Shown piece by piece: positions 11,372-21,352 of a stretch of DNA of 64,000 nt; the first letter of the stretch is position 1, and every line of letters starts with the position of its first letter. A model generated the notes under the pieces. It was given only the letters and a program-made list of their open reading frames with translations, was not told the DNA's origin and did not search any database. The stretch is taken from positions 60,270 to 124,269 of the forward strand of contig FN648482.1 in the NCBI GenBank assembly GCA_000310025.1, read 5' to 3'. The translations under genes and the position numbers were made by a program. Source of the DNA: Ectocarpus siliculosus (lineage: Eukaryota > Sar > Phaeophyceae > Ectocarpales > Ectocarpaceae).

Positions 11372-12580
11372 TCATCCGCGTCCGTTTCTGGTGCCGGTGG
11401 CGTTGGACGACTGATTGCCGTGAAGGCGTGCGTCTTGAGAATTGACGGTATTGACGGATTGTGCCGAGGCAGCAGATTGGGCCGGTTGATAAACGGTGAG
11501 AGAGCCCTGTTGTTGGCCGTTGTAGGCATTGGCGTTGTTGTTGCCGCTGGAGTGGGTGTGGTTTCCATTGCCGTAGCTGTTGTTGTTACCATTGCCGTGG
11601 TTGTTGTAGCTGTTGTAGCCGCGATTGTTGTTGCGCCGGTTGTTGGTGCGACGGTTCGAGTTTTGGTGGTTGGACTGCTGTCTGTTGGGGCCACGGGTCG
11701 TTCTATGGCATCGTAACCGCTGAAGCCAGGTTTGGAATATGTCGTCATTGTCGTTGAGGTGGCGGAGATCTTCGTTGAGAATGCCAGAACGGTTGGTGAA
11801 AGGCTGATCACAGTTGCGCATGGAGTGTGCCGTTGAATGGCACTTGAGGCAAAGTCCTTGATTGTCGCGGAAGGCTTGTTCTCTTTCGTGTCGTGATACT
11901 AGTGGCGTCCAAAGTGATGGCAGTTTTCTTGATGTGAAACTCCCAGAAACCTGGAAGACCGTGTACCAGTGGTCATCGCTAGCTAAAGGCCACGCATTGT
12001 AGTGTTGATCAAAAACATCCGAGTGCGAGTTGGATCGAACGTTCATGACTATTGGGTTGCGTGATGAGCCTGAGGCATGCGATTGTTGTGACGAGGATGA
12101 GCGGTTGCTCGACCTGTTCCCTTGCGATGGAGTAGAAAGTGAAAGATTCCCAAAGGCAGCAGACACCGCACCATGGCCTGGGCCGTTGACAGCTGCAGTC
12201 TTGTTTGACGAAAAATTGTCGAATGCCACCCACATATCGTCTAGCGTCGCATATGGCGAAACAGCATTTGCTAAGCTACCCGGGAAGCAGCTAGTCATCA
12301 TACTCGGAAAGTGATCGTTGATCTTATTCCGCGTGACTTCTATGACCCAGCGTGCATCTGGTGCCAACAAACTGGAGTAGTTGGTGACGTTGGATACAGC
12401 TACTCGGTACTGCTGCAAGAACTTGGCAAACGTCGTGCCGTTAGGCACTTTGTAGTCATTCAGCTGCGAGAATGTGGCGCCGCGGTCTTGTTCGCCGAAT
12501 TGCCCTGTCATGAGCCGTAGCAGGAGCTTGAAGGCTTCGCCTCCGCTCATGCCTTGCTTGAGCTGAGTTTCCTTTATTGT
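11372..12580 (-). CDS. gag: Gag core and CCHC zinc knuckle of element 1
   Basis: Part of a 524-aa open frame on the minus strand that becomes protein-like at about residue 125 (LKQGMSGGEAFKLLLRLM). The gag core spans roughly residues 133-260 (VPNGTTFAKFLQQYR, VTRNKINDHF, LDDMWVAFDNF). A Ser-rich linker follows, then NAWPLASDDHW. A perfect C-X2-C-X4-H-X4-C knuckle follows at C366, C369, H374 and C379 (CLKCHSTAHSMRNC). The C-terminus is Asn/Gly-rich. The role expected from Ty3/gypsy gag is capsid and RNA binding. The upstream gag frame ends in a different phase near 12,580, so a frameshift is needed to join them. The homologous region in element 2 is also out of frame. GGEAF is shared with 42,777-43,190. 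Confidence 0.85.
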   Translation of the reverse strand, partial: TIKETQLKQGMSGGEAFKLLLRLMTGQFGEQDRGATFSQLNDYKVPNGTTFAKFLQQYRVAVSNVTNYSSLLAPDARWVIEVTRNKINDHFPSMMTSCFPGSLANAVSPYATLDDMWVAFDNFSSNKTAAVNGPGHGAVSAAFGNLSLSTPSQGNRSSNRSSSSQQSHASGSSRNPIVMNVRSNSHSDVFDQHYNAWPLASDDHWYTVFQVSGSFTSRKLPSLWTPLVSRHEREQAFRDNQGLCLKCHSTAHSMRNCDQPFTNRSGILNEDLRHLNDNDDIFQTWLQRLRCHRTTRGPNRQQSNHQNSNRRTNNRRNNNRGYNSYNNHGNGNNNSYGNGNHTHSSGNNNANAYNGQQQGSLTVYQPAQSAASAQSVNTVNSQDARLHGNQSSNATGTRNGRG

Positions 12581-14154
12581 CGTTGTCGGTGGAGTCGGGG
12601 GTGCCGAAGTCGAACATGTTCCTGTCGTAGAGCTGACCCTGAGACTCGTCAGGGACGAATGCCCTAAGGGGGGAGGGTCCTCGCTCCTGACGGTGGGGCT
12701 CGTGGTGTTCTTCCTCCTGAGAGGGTGCTTGGCGTCGTGATGATGGTTCCTTGCTGCCACCCTTTTCTTCTTCATGCCCTTGTGAGCGTTGACGGTTGCC
12801 GTGGGAGCGTGGCGAGGGTCGGTGGTCCGACCCGTGGTTCCGTTTGGAGCCACGGCCTCCGCTGTTGTCAGAGCTATCCGATGCCCAGTTGCGTCCGCGG
12901 TGTTTGGCTGTTGATTTTTTCTTACCGCGTGGCGTACGGTTGCCACCGGGGCTGGAGGAGTGGCGGCCTTTGGTGCTCTTTATTGTCGGGCTCATTGTCG
13001 TTCATTGACGGCTGTGCGATGTCTGAAGAGGGCAAGGTGCGCTGCTGTCGAGCGGTGCGAGCAGCGTAACGCTGTGCGCGGGCGTGCTTCTGTAGGCTGA
13101 TGCGTGTATTGAGTTCAGTAGGCGAAAGCTCAAAGCGAGAACGGTACATGAGGTCACGCCTTTGTTGGGATAGGGCGGGAGACTGCTGTGTCACGCTCTG
13201 AAGGGGGGTGGTAAACGTGTCAAGGTCGAACGAGTTTTCATGTTCCCATAGAGCGAAGTGGGCGTCGGCATGCGGCGTGGAGTGCATGAGTGCAGCATTA
13301 ATTGCAGAGAGCACAGCGTCATTATTGTCGGAAGCAGCAGGCAATGTCGCAGGCGGTGCAGTGGGCCCAGAAAGTGTCGAGAAATTGGCAGCGTTTTGTG
13401 CAGAAGATTCGGCAACCGATGGAATAATGCCTGTCGAGAAATTGGCAGCGTTATGTGCAGAAGACTCGGCAACCGATGGAATAATGCCGAGTTCTGCGAT
13501 CTCCGGAGATGTGCGATGGGCACGCGGAGAAGTGCCAAAATTGTCGGTGCTGATTGTCGATTGCATGGCGATAGCTGTGTCGGGCAGAGCGCGGATTTCG
13601 CTGGAGTGATCCTCATCAATGGCGTCAAGCGTGCGCTGAAAGAGCGTAGTGTCGTGTTCAGGTGTGGCGCGTATGGCGGTAGACTCGTTTTCTACAACAG
13701 CAGAGGTTGTGGCGATGGCAGCATTTTGTTCTGCCGTGTCACTTGCGTTGTGGGAAATGCCGATTGAAGGCCCTCCAGCAAGAAAAAGCATATCCGAGCT
13801 TTGCACAGTGTGCGCTTGCGTGGCGAGAATGGCGTCGCTTGAAGCAGCATTGTCGGTCAGTGGAGTATCATTGGCGGCCAGTGTGCTACTAGTGTCGAAG
13901 GGTGTTTGGTGTGTATCACGAGGCACGGATGTGCTTTGTGAAACCGAAGGTGCAATTGCATGTTCGACCAAAGACCCTAAAGATGAGGCTGCTTGCTGCA
14001 GCAAGGAGTGTACTTGAGTGGCGTCCGTGAAGGTAGCGGAATGTGTCGAAGCCGGGGAGCTGTTGCCACTAGAAGAAGAGCTACGTGGAGCACTATTGGT
14101 GCTGCGTGGGCTGGCTGCGGATGAGTCGGCGCCGCCGCCTGTGAGTGTTGCCAT
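12456..14154 (-). CDS. gag: Gag N-terminal and basic-linker region of element 1
   Basis: The start at 14,154 is chosen because the minus strand reads GCCACCATGG there, an ideal Kozak context (protein begins MATLTGGGADSS). The frame runs to 12,922 as a Ser/Thr/Ala-rich, domain-free sequence with an internal duplication of GIIPSVAESSA.NAANFST. An overlapping frame (12,995 to 12,456) then carries a very basic Arg/Lys/Gly segment (GKKKSTAKHRGRNWASDSSD) and an acidic tail (MFDFGTPDSTDNDNKGN). This order parallels element 2, which also places a Ser/Thr-rich region and then an Arg/Gly region before the gag core. Two frame changes are therefore present. They could be decay, programmed shifting or introns; the sequence cannot decide. 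Confidence 0.6.
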
Positions 14155-14291
14155 GGTGGCGAGCTCAAGCTTACGAAAGAGAGAGATATGTCTACCCAAG
14201 GAATCCCACAGCAGGAAACTTTTTTCCACTGCACCCGAAAAGAAACTAAAAAGTAGAAGCGACTCACGTTCGAATCCAAGACGAGGCCAAG

Positions 14292-14606
14292 TGTGACGAG
14301 ATGAGACGATCTCTGACGCGGGTTTAGTGTGGAACTAGTCCGACCACTGTGTGCAGGTTGGAGCCGCTTCGCTTCTTCAGTCTGTTTCCTTCCTTATCCT
14401 TCCTTTCTCTCTCAGTCGCTCGCTATCGCTCACTCCCAGGCAAGACACTGAGCAAGGTGGAACGCTTGCACTCGCTTGCTACTGCTAGCAACCATTGCTA
14501 CCTGCCTAAAGTCGGAATACTAGGAACCTGGGCAGGTGGTCGGGGTTTCCTGAAAGATACACCCGTCCAGATGGTATCTTAGTCCAAGGGTCCAAATACC
14601 ATAACA
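14292..14606 (-). repeat. Probable 5' LTR of element 1
   Basis: Read on the minus strand this segment begins TGTTATGGTATTTGG and ends CGTCACA, so it has TG..CA ends. The first 15 bases match the 3'-proximal LTR of element 2 exactly (CCAAATACCATAACA on the plus strand at 14,592-14,606 and 38,745-38,759). Its length, about 315 bp, is close to the 306/309 bp of element 2. TTGG begins two or three bases past the CA end, as expected of a primer-binding site. No second copy exists on the other side of the element. The inner boundary is inferred. Confidence 0.55.
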
Positions 14607-14899
14607 ATACGAATATTCATTCATTCAAGCACGCAAGTCTGAGTTACTTGCGGCGGTACATATCCTTTCATACACGTTAGTCAGAGGCACTTGCGGTAAC
14701 TACCCGAGCACGCAAGTCTGAGCTACTTGCACTATGAAATATTTCTGGAAATCTAGGCTATGCAGATACGTTTCTGGATATGAAACACAGAACATCAACC
14801 ATGTCGTCTCCATATTCCGAGTATGACAGATCATACGGAATTTTACCTACTACATGACATAGCGACATTGACGATATTTGAACTAGTCACACTGACTAC
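14607..14899. other. Intergenic, short direct repeats
   Basis: A 20-odd-base segment (GCACGCAAGTCTGAG.TACTTGC) occurs at about 14,629-14,651 and 14,709-14,731. No gene is seen. Confidence 0.5.
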
Positions 14900-15468
14900 C
14901 TAAATGCTGAAGCTGCGGTAGTGCCAAATATTCCAACACTGCAGTGGTTGCGGCTGCGGCTGCTGCTGCTGCTGCGGCGGCGGCGGCGGCGGCGATTGGA
15001 CCAGGGGCAGGACTACTGACTGGCAATTGTTGTGGGCGGAGCCACCCTGGGCGTTGTTGTGGGCCGGGGCGCCCTGAGCGGGCTGACAGTTGCCGGTCAA
15101 GTTTGCCACCACCTCCTGGAGAGACCGGATCTGTTGTTGCTGGCCATTCCCTGCTGCTGCTGCTGCTGCTGCTGCTGCATCAGCTGAGGTTGGGGGGCTC
15201 CGTGAATCATGAGCGGCGGCGGCGGAATCACTGCCGCCAAACCGCCGGCGTTCTGTTGCTGCGGTTGGCCATGCTGGTGTCCCTGCTGCTGCTGCCGCGG
15301 CTGCTGCGCCTGACCCTGAACCTGCTGCTGCTGTTGCTGCATGTTTTGGGCGCCCCCGCCACCGGCGGCCGAGGTTGGAGGACTGCCGTCCGCCGAGTTG
15401 CCATGAATGGCCGCCGCGGGGCCCGCCACGCCGTTCGCGCTCGCCGGTTGCCCATCATTGCCGTCCAT
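14900..15468 (-). CDS. Gln-rich exon or gene with CAG-tract frameshift
   Basis: The ATG at 15,468 (MDGNDGQPASANGVAG) follows an in-frame TAG, which fixes the start. The product is Ala/Gly-rich, then Gln-rich (several Q runs), with PPPP and HGQPQQQ segments, as in many transcriptional-regulator activation regions. After the longest CAG run (about 15,157-15,178) the original frame ends in 20 codons (..SRRWWQT). A frame shifted by one base gives a convincing continuation with the same style (QIRSLQEVVANLTGNCQPAQ) and five Pro then five Gln codons, ending at about 14,900. A repeat-length change of one or two bases in the CAG tract, or a sequencing slip there, would explain this. No DNA-binding domain is seen. 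Confidence 0.4.
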
Positions 15469-16883
15469 CCCAAAATCGATCAAATGCTAGGTGGCACCCC
15501 GTGTTTGCTGCTCCTCAGAGCTGCTATCTCTGCTACTCCTCTCCTTCTCCAAATGCGCTTTGCTTGTCTCTCGCCCGGCGAGAGCAAAAAAGCTCTCTGA
15601 CACCGAAGCTGTATTTATTTTTCTTCGATTCCCGCTTCTCCGAATTACAACAAGCCTCACAAACCACTGATTCAAATACGTCCTGAATCTTCACGATATT
15701 TCCTAAGAAACCCCGCCCCAGGGAAATTCCGAAGAGAGTCGTTCCGACGAGAAGCGGACTTAAACTCCAACGAGACAGACCGCTGCGCAGTTGGTATGTG
15801 GGACACGCGAGAGGGGGGAGAGAGACTGTAGTGTACTCTGCTACCTGCGTGCGCTTGGTTGGGGGTATCTACGCTGAGAAAGTATTCCTCGACATGTGGA
15901 AGAAGAGGCGGAGGCTGGGGTGAAAAGGTAATGAACGAACGAACGCAGGTGGGGCAGGAGCTGAGAGGGGGCGCCACACCACGACGCATCTTGCCTGCGT
16001 TTCAACCCATAGCGTAGATAATCCGTGAACAACGGGTCCATCCACGTCTCAAATAGTGGAGCAGCTGACTGACAGTACGTCGACTGTCGGAACTGAGAAG
16101 AAACCCAGCCCCTCGCCCGGGAAATTCGAAACAGAAGCATTCCGAAGAGGGAAGGAGTTGAGTGAAAGGAACATGAGGCGCCCAAGGACCCAGGACAGAT
16201 GGTGCTGGGCCATGCGAGAGGGGAGAGACAGACTGATGATGGTGTGTGAGGGGAGACAGAGAGACTGGTGTAAAACGTGATGTGTGGATGGATGAGAGCA
16301 GCAGGAGATGAAAGGGACGGACATTCCCGATTTAACCCGTCCGTGCAGAACGAGACTGAGAGGTAGTCAAGTTTCGGAGCTGACAAGCAACGAAAAGGAA
16401 AGGTGACTGTTGTGGATCTTGAACGATATACACCAGTGGAGAGCGACGGGCAAAAGCAGACTGGATGTGTGAAGAATGTATGTGTATATGACAACCGAAA
16501 GAGGAAAATGAAGGCCCGTGTGAGAGGCGTGCGAAATGAAGGGCGGAAACGTGACAGAGATGAAAAAAGCGGAAAGGAACGGCGAATGAACAGGAAACAG
16601 TGGGAAATCGGGAAAACGGAAAAATGAAGATTGGAGAAATGCAGGCCTGTGAGCCGTCCAGAGAGAGAGGCCGAATGCAGTGCCGTGAGAGCCCGAGAGA
16701 AATTTCTGCTTACTCTTCGAGTGAGTATTCAAGTGAAAACAGGATACATGGCATGATTTCGAGACTACTGTAACGAGGTTGTTGTAGACGATCTGGTCTG
16801 AGGTTTGAAGAAAATTTCACCTGGTCAGATGACGTCATTTGTTGTGAGATTTATTGAATAGTGGTTCCATATGGTATGACACA
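15469..16883. other. Intergenic, diverged ~390-bp duplication
   Basis: Similar blocks recur about 390 bp apart. The segment at 15,710-15,745 (GAAACCCCGCCCCAGGGAAA) resembles 16,101-16,135 (GAAACCCAGCCCCTCGCCC). The GCGAGAGGGG-type segment near 15,809 resembles the one near 16,213. Minus-strand ORFs of 217 and 121 aa cross this region but are Ser/Phe/Pro-rich and overlap the duplicated blocks. No domain was recognised. No gene is claimed. Confidence 0.45.
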
Positions 16884-16975
16884 GCCGGTCGCCCGGTGGT
16901 CTAGTTTGTGTCCTCGAAACCTTCTAGAGGTCAGGTCAGGGGTTCGAATCCCGGCGTAAGCGAGCTTTTCTTGCA
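16884..16975 (+). other. tRNA-like Pol III promoter, possible SINE head
   Basis: An A-box-like TGGTCTAGTTTG (about 16,897) and a perfect B box GGTTCGAATCC (about 16,941) are spaced as in a tRNA, and a TTTT stretch follows at about 16,966. The T-arm pairs only three of five positions and no seven-base acceptor stem can be drawn, so this is not an intact tRNA gene. A tRNA-derived SINE or degenerate tRNA fits better. No A-rich tail or target duplication was found. Confidence 0.4.
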
Positions 16976-18788
16976 AAGTGGGTTTTTCTCTCGCTTCCGC
17001 TCCTGGCCTACCTAGTGGATAGCGCTAGTTCGTGTGTACACAGAGGGAAGAGAGAGCTGAACTATCCTCGCATTAAATATCGAAGGCAACGTACCGCAGG
17101 AGGGGAGGGTAGAGAAGGGCCCTTCTGTGTGACCACGGGTTGGAGTAAACGGCACTACTAGGTGCTGTGAGCGCTGATTTGAAGTGAAGACAAAAAAAAA
17201 AAAAATGATAGATGAGAAAATCGTGCCCGCAATCACCGCAATCCACCATATCACGTTCGTTCTCGCTGCATCGCTCGCGCAACTCCTCGGACTGGGGTTA
17301 CTCTAATTTTATGGGAACATCGCTTTCGAGAACGAAGGTGGGGGGGGATGGGGTTGGGGCTTTGATGTATCCTCCGTCGTATGAATCACCCTTATTACTC
17401 GCAGAACGTCGTCGTCGACCGCCGGTCACTTTACTTGAAAATAGACCGAGGTCGTAAAATATGAAAATTATTATTTTTTGTTTCTCGTGTTGTTTGTGTA
17501 CGTGGGTTGAGTCTTTGGCGGATATGAGTACAGCGCCTACCATGTAAGCTGCCATGCCATGATTCCGGGAGCATCATCACTGCACAACGCGTCGGACAGA
17601 ACGGCAGTCCAGGAATGTAAACTGGAGCACGTCTGTCAGCAGCAGTTGTGGTCAGGGGACATACATATTCATGTAGTACATAGCAGCCAGCAGTACATTG
17701 TACAGCAAATCTTACACAGCACGATACCGCACAGCCGCGAATGCGTTTTCATGATATCACTCCACCCATTCCTTCTGCTTTGGCGGCGCGTACATGGAGA
17801 ACATGTGTGAGTGTGTTTTGCAGAACACCAACACGGGGAAAAGCACCCTGTATGTAGCGGTTCACCAGCACACTCCCCAGCATTCGGGGTACACTGCGTA
17901 CATCACCCGCGATGGTGTGCCCACTACTGTGGGTTCGTACAGGAGGCCTGACGCGGCAATACACAAGTACACGCGTACACGTGGTGTGCGCGACATTGTA
18001 GCAAGGATGGGTAAAGCTCGTTCCCTCCATGATACGTCCATCGATCCACAACCGCCACCACTTGAGAGTAACTAGACATTTCGAACGGAACGTCAAGATC
18101 GTTCTCCGGTCTCCGCACAACGGTCCGGACAGTATCGCCGAAGGCTGCGACAGGTACACATATACACACGATCACATCCCGCTGCCATCGACCACAAGTA
18201 AACGTTTCAACATCACCATGTGTGACACCATGGACTCCGCCACCGATGGACGACACCCCACTACCGACGAAGACGATGCACGGTCAGGTCCTTCACAAAG
18301 AGCCGCGGAGCGCCAACTGCCATTTATATTTACCTTCATATCAGGCTCTTCCAACCATATGGCGCTGTAGAATCGCCCTTCCACCAAAACCTATTTACCG
18401 AGCCATCATCTAGATATACCACGCTCTGTTCACCTCATCTCCTCGTGTTTTCAACTGTAGCCCCCCTGCCCATTGCGGGCGGGGGGGGCTTTCGTTGCCC
18501 TATGTAGTAGTATTCTACATGAATGGTGAAGCATCGCTCGCCCCCCCACCCCCAATGGGCGGAGGGGGCGTAAGGTGACAGAGGTAGAGTAGATCTACGA
18601 TGTTGTCTAAATGTTTTTGCACGGAACCTGTCAACCGTTTTTTTCGTGGGTTACGCAAACTTCGTGTTGAAAACATTCCTCTCATGCAACCATCAAGTGC
18701 GTCACCATAAAATCCTCCAGCACTCCGTACGGCAATATTTTCACGATACCTAGCAACGGTTCAACACCGACGATTGTAACATGAGTGG
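16976..18788. other. Intergenic, unresolved ORFs
   Basis: Overlapping ORFs on both strands (136 aa minus at 17,749-18,159; 93 aa plus at 17,794-18,075; 110 aa minus at 17,924-18,256) cannot be separated by composition, and none shows a domain. Two G/C-mononucleotide-rich stem-like stretches lie at about 18,462-18,490 (CCCCCCTGCC / GGGCGGGGGGGGC) and 18,540-18,570. There is a poly-A run at about 17,192-17,204. Confidence 0.4.
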
Positions 18789-19472
18789 TCATGTACGGGA
18801 ATATATATATGACAAGGCTCTCCTTCGGGATGTAGGTGCAATGGCCTCCCGGGGGCGACGCAAGAGGAAATGGAAATATATTTGGGGGTAGTATCGTAGC
18901 GTGCGGTAGTGCTGGTGGCCGTATAATAACTCGCACGTATCATCGGACGGTGGAGGCGGGTACGGTTGACCAACGAGTGTAATTTTGATGTTAGGGTAGC
19001 TACAATCTCCCGTTCCGTAGGTGGTTGGGTGTGCGACACTTTTATTGGTTTGCTGAGGATGACCGGCTATTTGAACGTGTTCTGAATTTATTCCCGCTGA
19101 AATGCTCTGGAAGAAGGTATTTTGACCTGAGCCTGGGATGGGGATATGAAGGTTGTTCGTTTTGTGGTCGATGAGTTGCCCTCGGACCGAAGAGTGCTTG
19201 CTAGGATCATGGAAGACGCGACGGGCGATACATCGCAGTAGGCATGCACCATCACCAATTTCGTCGACAGTATGCCAGGACCCGTTGCTGCCATAGCCAC
19301 TGGAAGGGTTTGCCGTTGTCATTTCCGTTGTTGTTGCCGTTGTTTTGGTCATCAGGATCGCCTTGATTATTGATTTTGTGGGTGTCGTTGGTGCAGCCGT
19401 GACCAGGTGGTTGAATGTCGAACACTGGTGGACGTCGAGTGGAACTCCTCTTTTTTTGAACGTACTACACAT
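18789..19472 (-). CDS. OTU-family cysteine protease (deubiquitinase-like)
   Basis: A 227-aa open frame on the minus strand. A Thr-rich leader of about 60 residues precedes an OTU domain. The nucleophile box is EIGDGACLLRCIA, with D74 and C77. SSVRGQLIDH follows, matching the usual conserved Arg after the cysteine helix. A His box LLYGHQHYRTL has H188, 111 residues after the cysteine, the normal OTU spacing. YGTGDCSYPNIKI fits the strand before the His loop. OTU proteases cleave ubiquitin or related conjugates. Here no substrate can be inferred. The catalytic residues look intact, so it may be active. It lies just 48 bp outside FB2. OTU genes occur both as host genes and inside large viruses and mobile elements, and no neighbour settles which applies. 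The first ATG (19,472) or an internal Met (residue 41 or 51) could be the start. Confidence 0.75.
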   Translation of the reverse strand: MCSTFKKRGVPLDVHQCSTFNHLVTAAPTTPTKSIIKAILMTKTTATTTEMTTANPSSGYGSNGSWHTVDEIGDGACLLRCIARRVFHDPSKHSSVRGQLIDHKTNNLHIPIPGSGQNTFFQSISAGINSEHVQIAGHPQQTNKSVAHPTTYGTGDCSYPNIKITLVGQPYPPPPSDDTCELLYGHQHYRTLRYYPQIYFHFLLRRPREAIAPTSRRRALSYIYSRT

Positions 19473-19520
19473 ATCGCTATGTACGCTGTGATGCCTTCCT
19501 GTATTCCTGACTGACTGCTA

Positions 19521-19632
19521 TCATGTTATATATATACTCACAGGATGGTCGTCGTGACGTGATACATTTCTTGTTATTAGTATGGAAAAAAAAAAAAGAT
19601 GGCTCGATTTTTGTATTTCTACAGCAGTATGG
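19521..19632 (+). repeat. FB2 terminal segment T, left
   Basis: Begins TCATGTTATATATATACTCA and ends CTACAGCAGTATGG. It is the reverse complement of 28,757-28,873 with only small differences in an A-run. It lies 48 bp from the OTU ORF. Confidence 0.9.
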
Positions 19633-20142
19633 TGTGACGGAAAGAGAGGCTCGGATTTGGGATGGATCTCGTGACTTGAGCGGGTCTCTCTAGGCATAGG
19701 TTTGTGGCTATTCGTGGCCACAAGTCCATGGTTGTGTGTATAGGAAGGAAGTCACGCTCTCCAGAATGATTACTAAAAGCTACCGACCTGATGGTAGCAG
19801 CCTCTCGATCGGTACCGAGTTCAAAGATGCGCGCTTGAACAGCGGTAGAGGAAGCCTAGATGTAGGCTTGTGGAGCGTGGAAAAGGTCTCCAGTCGTGGA
19901 TACGGTATGCACTTTGATTGTTGCTGAGCACTGGATGCCAACAGGAAGGGTAAGTAAGTAAGTAAGTAAGTGGGCTTCGTGCTGCCGCACGAAGCCCGAG
20001 ACAAGGGGTTCCGCAATTGTACAGAACTGTCAACACCACCCTATGGGAACAACGCTAATCCCGAAGGGTGCAACTCCCTGTACCGTAAACTATGTAACCG
20101 TAACATCTCAGCTAACTCTAACCTTAACATGTGGCTTGCACA
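19633..20142 (-). repeat. Inverted LTR-like repeat A, left copy
   Basis: Near-identical inverted copy of 23,305-23,810. It contains a (TAAG)5 microsatellite at about 19,951-19,970, directly followed by an 11-bp-arm hairpin (GGGCTTCGTGC / GCACGAAGCCC, 19,972-19,997). No coding is claimed. The short ORFs that cross it are the same in both copies only because the DNA is. Confidence 0.9.
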
Positions 20143-21352
20143 CTGGTAAACGGTAGCGGGAATTGCGGACACCGCAAAGTGACGCACTTCCTCTTGAAAA
20201 CTACCATGCGATGCCTATAAGTTGGACCGAAAGTTCGACCGAAAATATCGAGAGGTGACAGCGAAAAAGCCTACATAAAAACCGCTCGTCTCGACATTCT
20301 CACTGCGCGTTGAACAAGCCCGACATCGACTTGTGCGAAGGAAAAACCCGGTGTCCGGGAGAAACCCTTCGCCCCCATCCCGAGGGTCAAAGAATTCAGG
20401 CTAGCGACCGAAAATACCAAGTGACACTCGGACGTAAAATACTCTTACAAAAAACCGTCCCTCTCTTGGTGAATTCACTGTAGTGGCTGGCCCGACCCTC
20501 ATCTACAGCGCGGGAAAGACCTGGCCATCCAGGGAAAATCCCATTGCGCAAAGCACCTACAACACCAAATCACACCGCAAAACGGTGTCACACTCCCACA
20601 AGGGTACTATGCAAGCACCTACAACACTAGGTCGCACGGCACACCAAGTCGCACAGCACAACGATGCTGCGTTCCCGAAATGGGTACGGTACGTTACTCT
20701 ATACCCCACGGTACTTAGCACTCTTGCAACAACTCGGAAAATCCAACTGTATGAATACCACCCTAGACGAAACTGGATCACACGAATATCGACGCCCAGA
20801 CGGAGCAGAGCAACGTGCGCAAGCTACGGGAAAACGCTATTCCCTATACGAAATAAACATCCAGAACACAACGATCTCACCCCCAACGGACACGTCACTT
20901 GTTGCACGAAACACGCTCCACGAAACATACTCCAAGGACTTATACAGCGATACCCCATCCGTTTTAACTAAAGTTAGAAGCGTACCGACTCTTGTGCAGG
21001 CGTGGTAAAACTACCGGCAAACGGCCGCGACCATCTGTCAACCCATATACGATACCCAAGGAATGTACGTGTGTCTTGAAGCTACCTAGAACGACTATAA
21101 AATAAACAAACACCTCCAACATGCACGGTTGTCCCAGGCTACCTACACAATGATTATAAATAAACGAACGCCTCAGCCAATACATCCGGGGGTTGCCGAT
21201 TCGTGTACGGGTGATGTTAGGCCACCTGCAGACACAGCCCTGATCCAACATCATGCACGCACAGCGACGCCTCGGATTTGTGCATGCCGTAATGCAGCCG
21301 TTATCTTGAACGCCGCTCAAGCTCTCGACGGGAGGGTTCCTCCCAGTTCTGG
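20143..21352. other. Interior of the inverted-LTR insertion, left part
   Basis: No supported gene. A 162-aa plus ORF (20,483-20,971) is rich in Thr, Arg and His and overlaps another open frame. It has no recognisable domain. Short similar segments (GTGACA.., AAAAACCG) recur near 20,250-20,285 and 20,420-20,460. Confidence 0.45.

Larger units (their letters stand above)
10288..14606 (-). mobile_element. Decayed Ty3-like LTR element 1 (gag plus one LTR)
   Basis: Minus-strand remnant. From its 5' side it has a probable LTR (14,292-14,606), a Ser/Thr-rich gag N-terminus, a basic linker, the gag core with a CCHC knuckle, then degenerate sequence down to the FB1 edge. No protease, RT, RNase H, integrase or 3' LTR is found. 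The gag core is clearly homologous to that of the complete-span element at 38,454-46,890 (shared EAFK.LLRL, VPNGTTF, TRNKIND, DDHW). The element is therefore a truncated member of one family. The left limit is uncertain. Confidence 0.75.

Noticed and set aside
16884-16975. Intact tRNA gene
   Set aside because: Only three T-stem pairs form and no acceptor stem is possible, so it is listed as tRNA-like only.
20483-20971. 162-aa ORF as a gene
   Set aside because: No domain, no base-composition support, and it overlaps another open frame inside a rearranged insertion.
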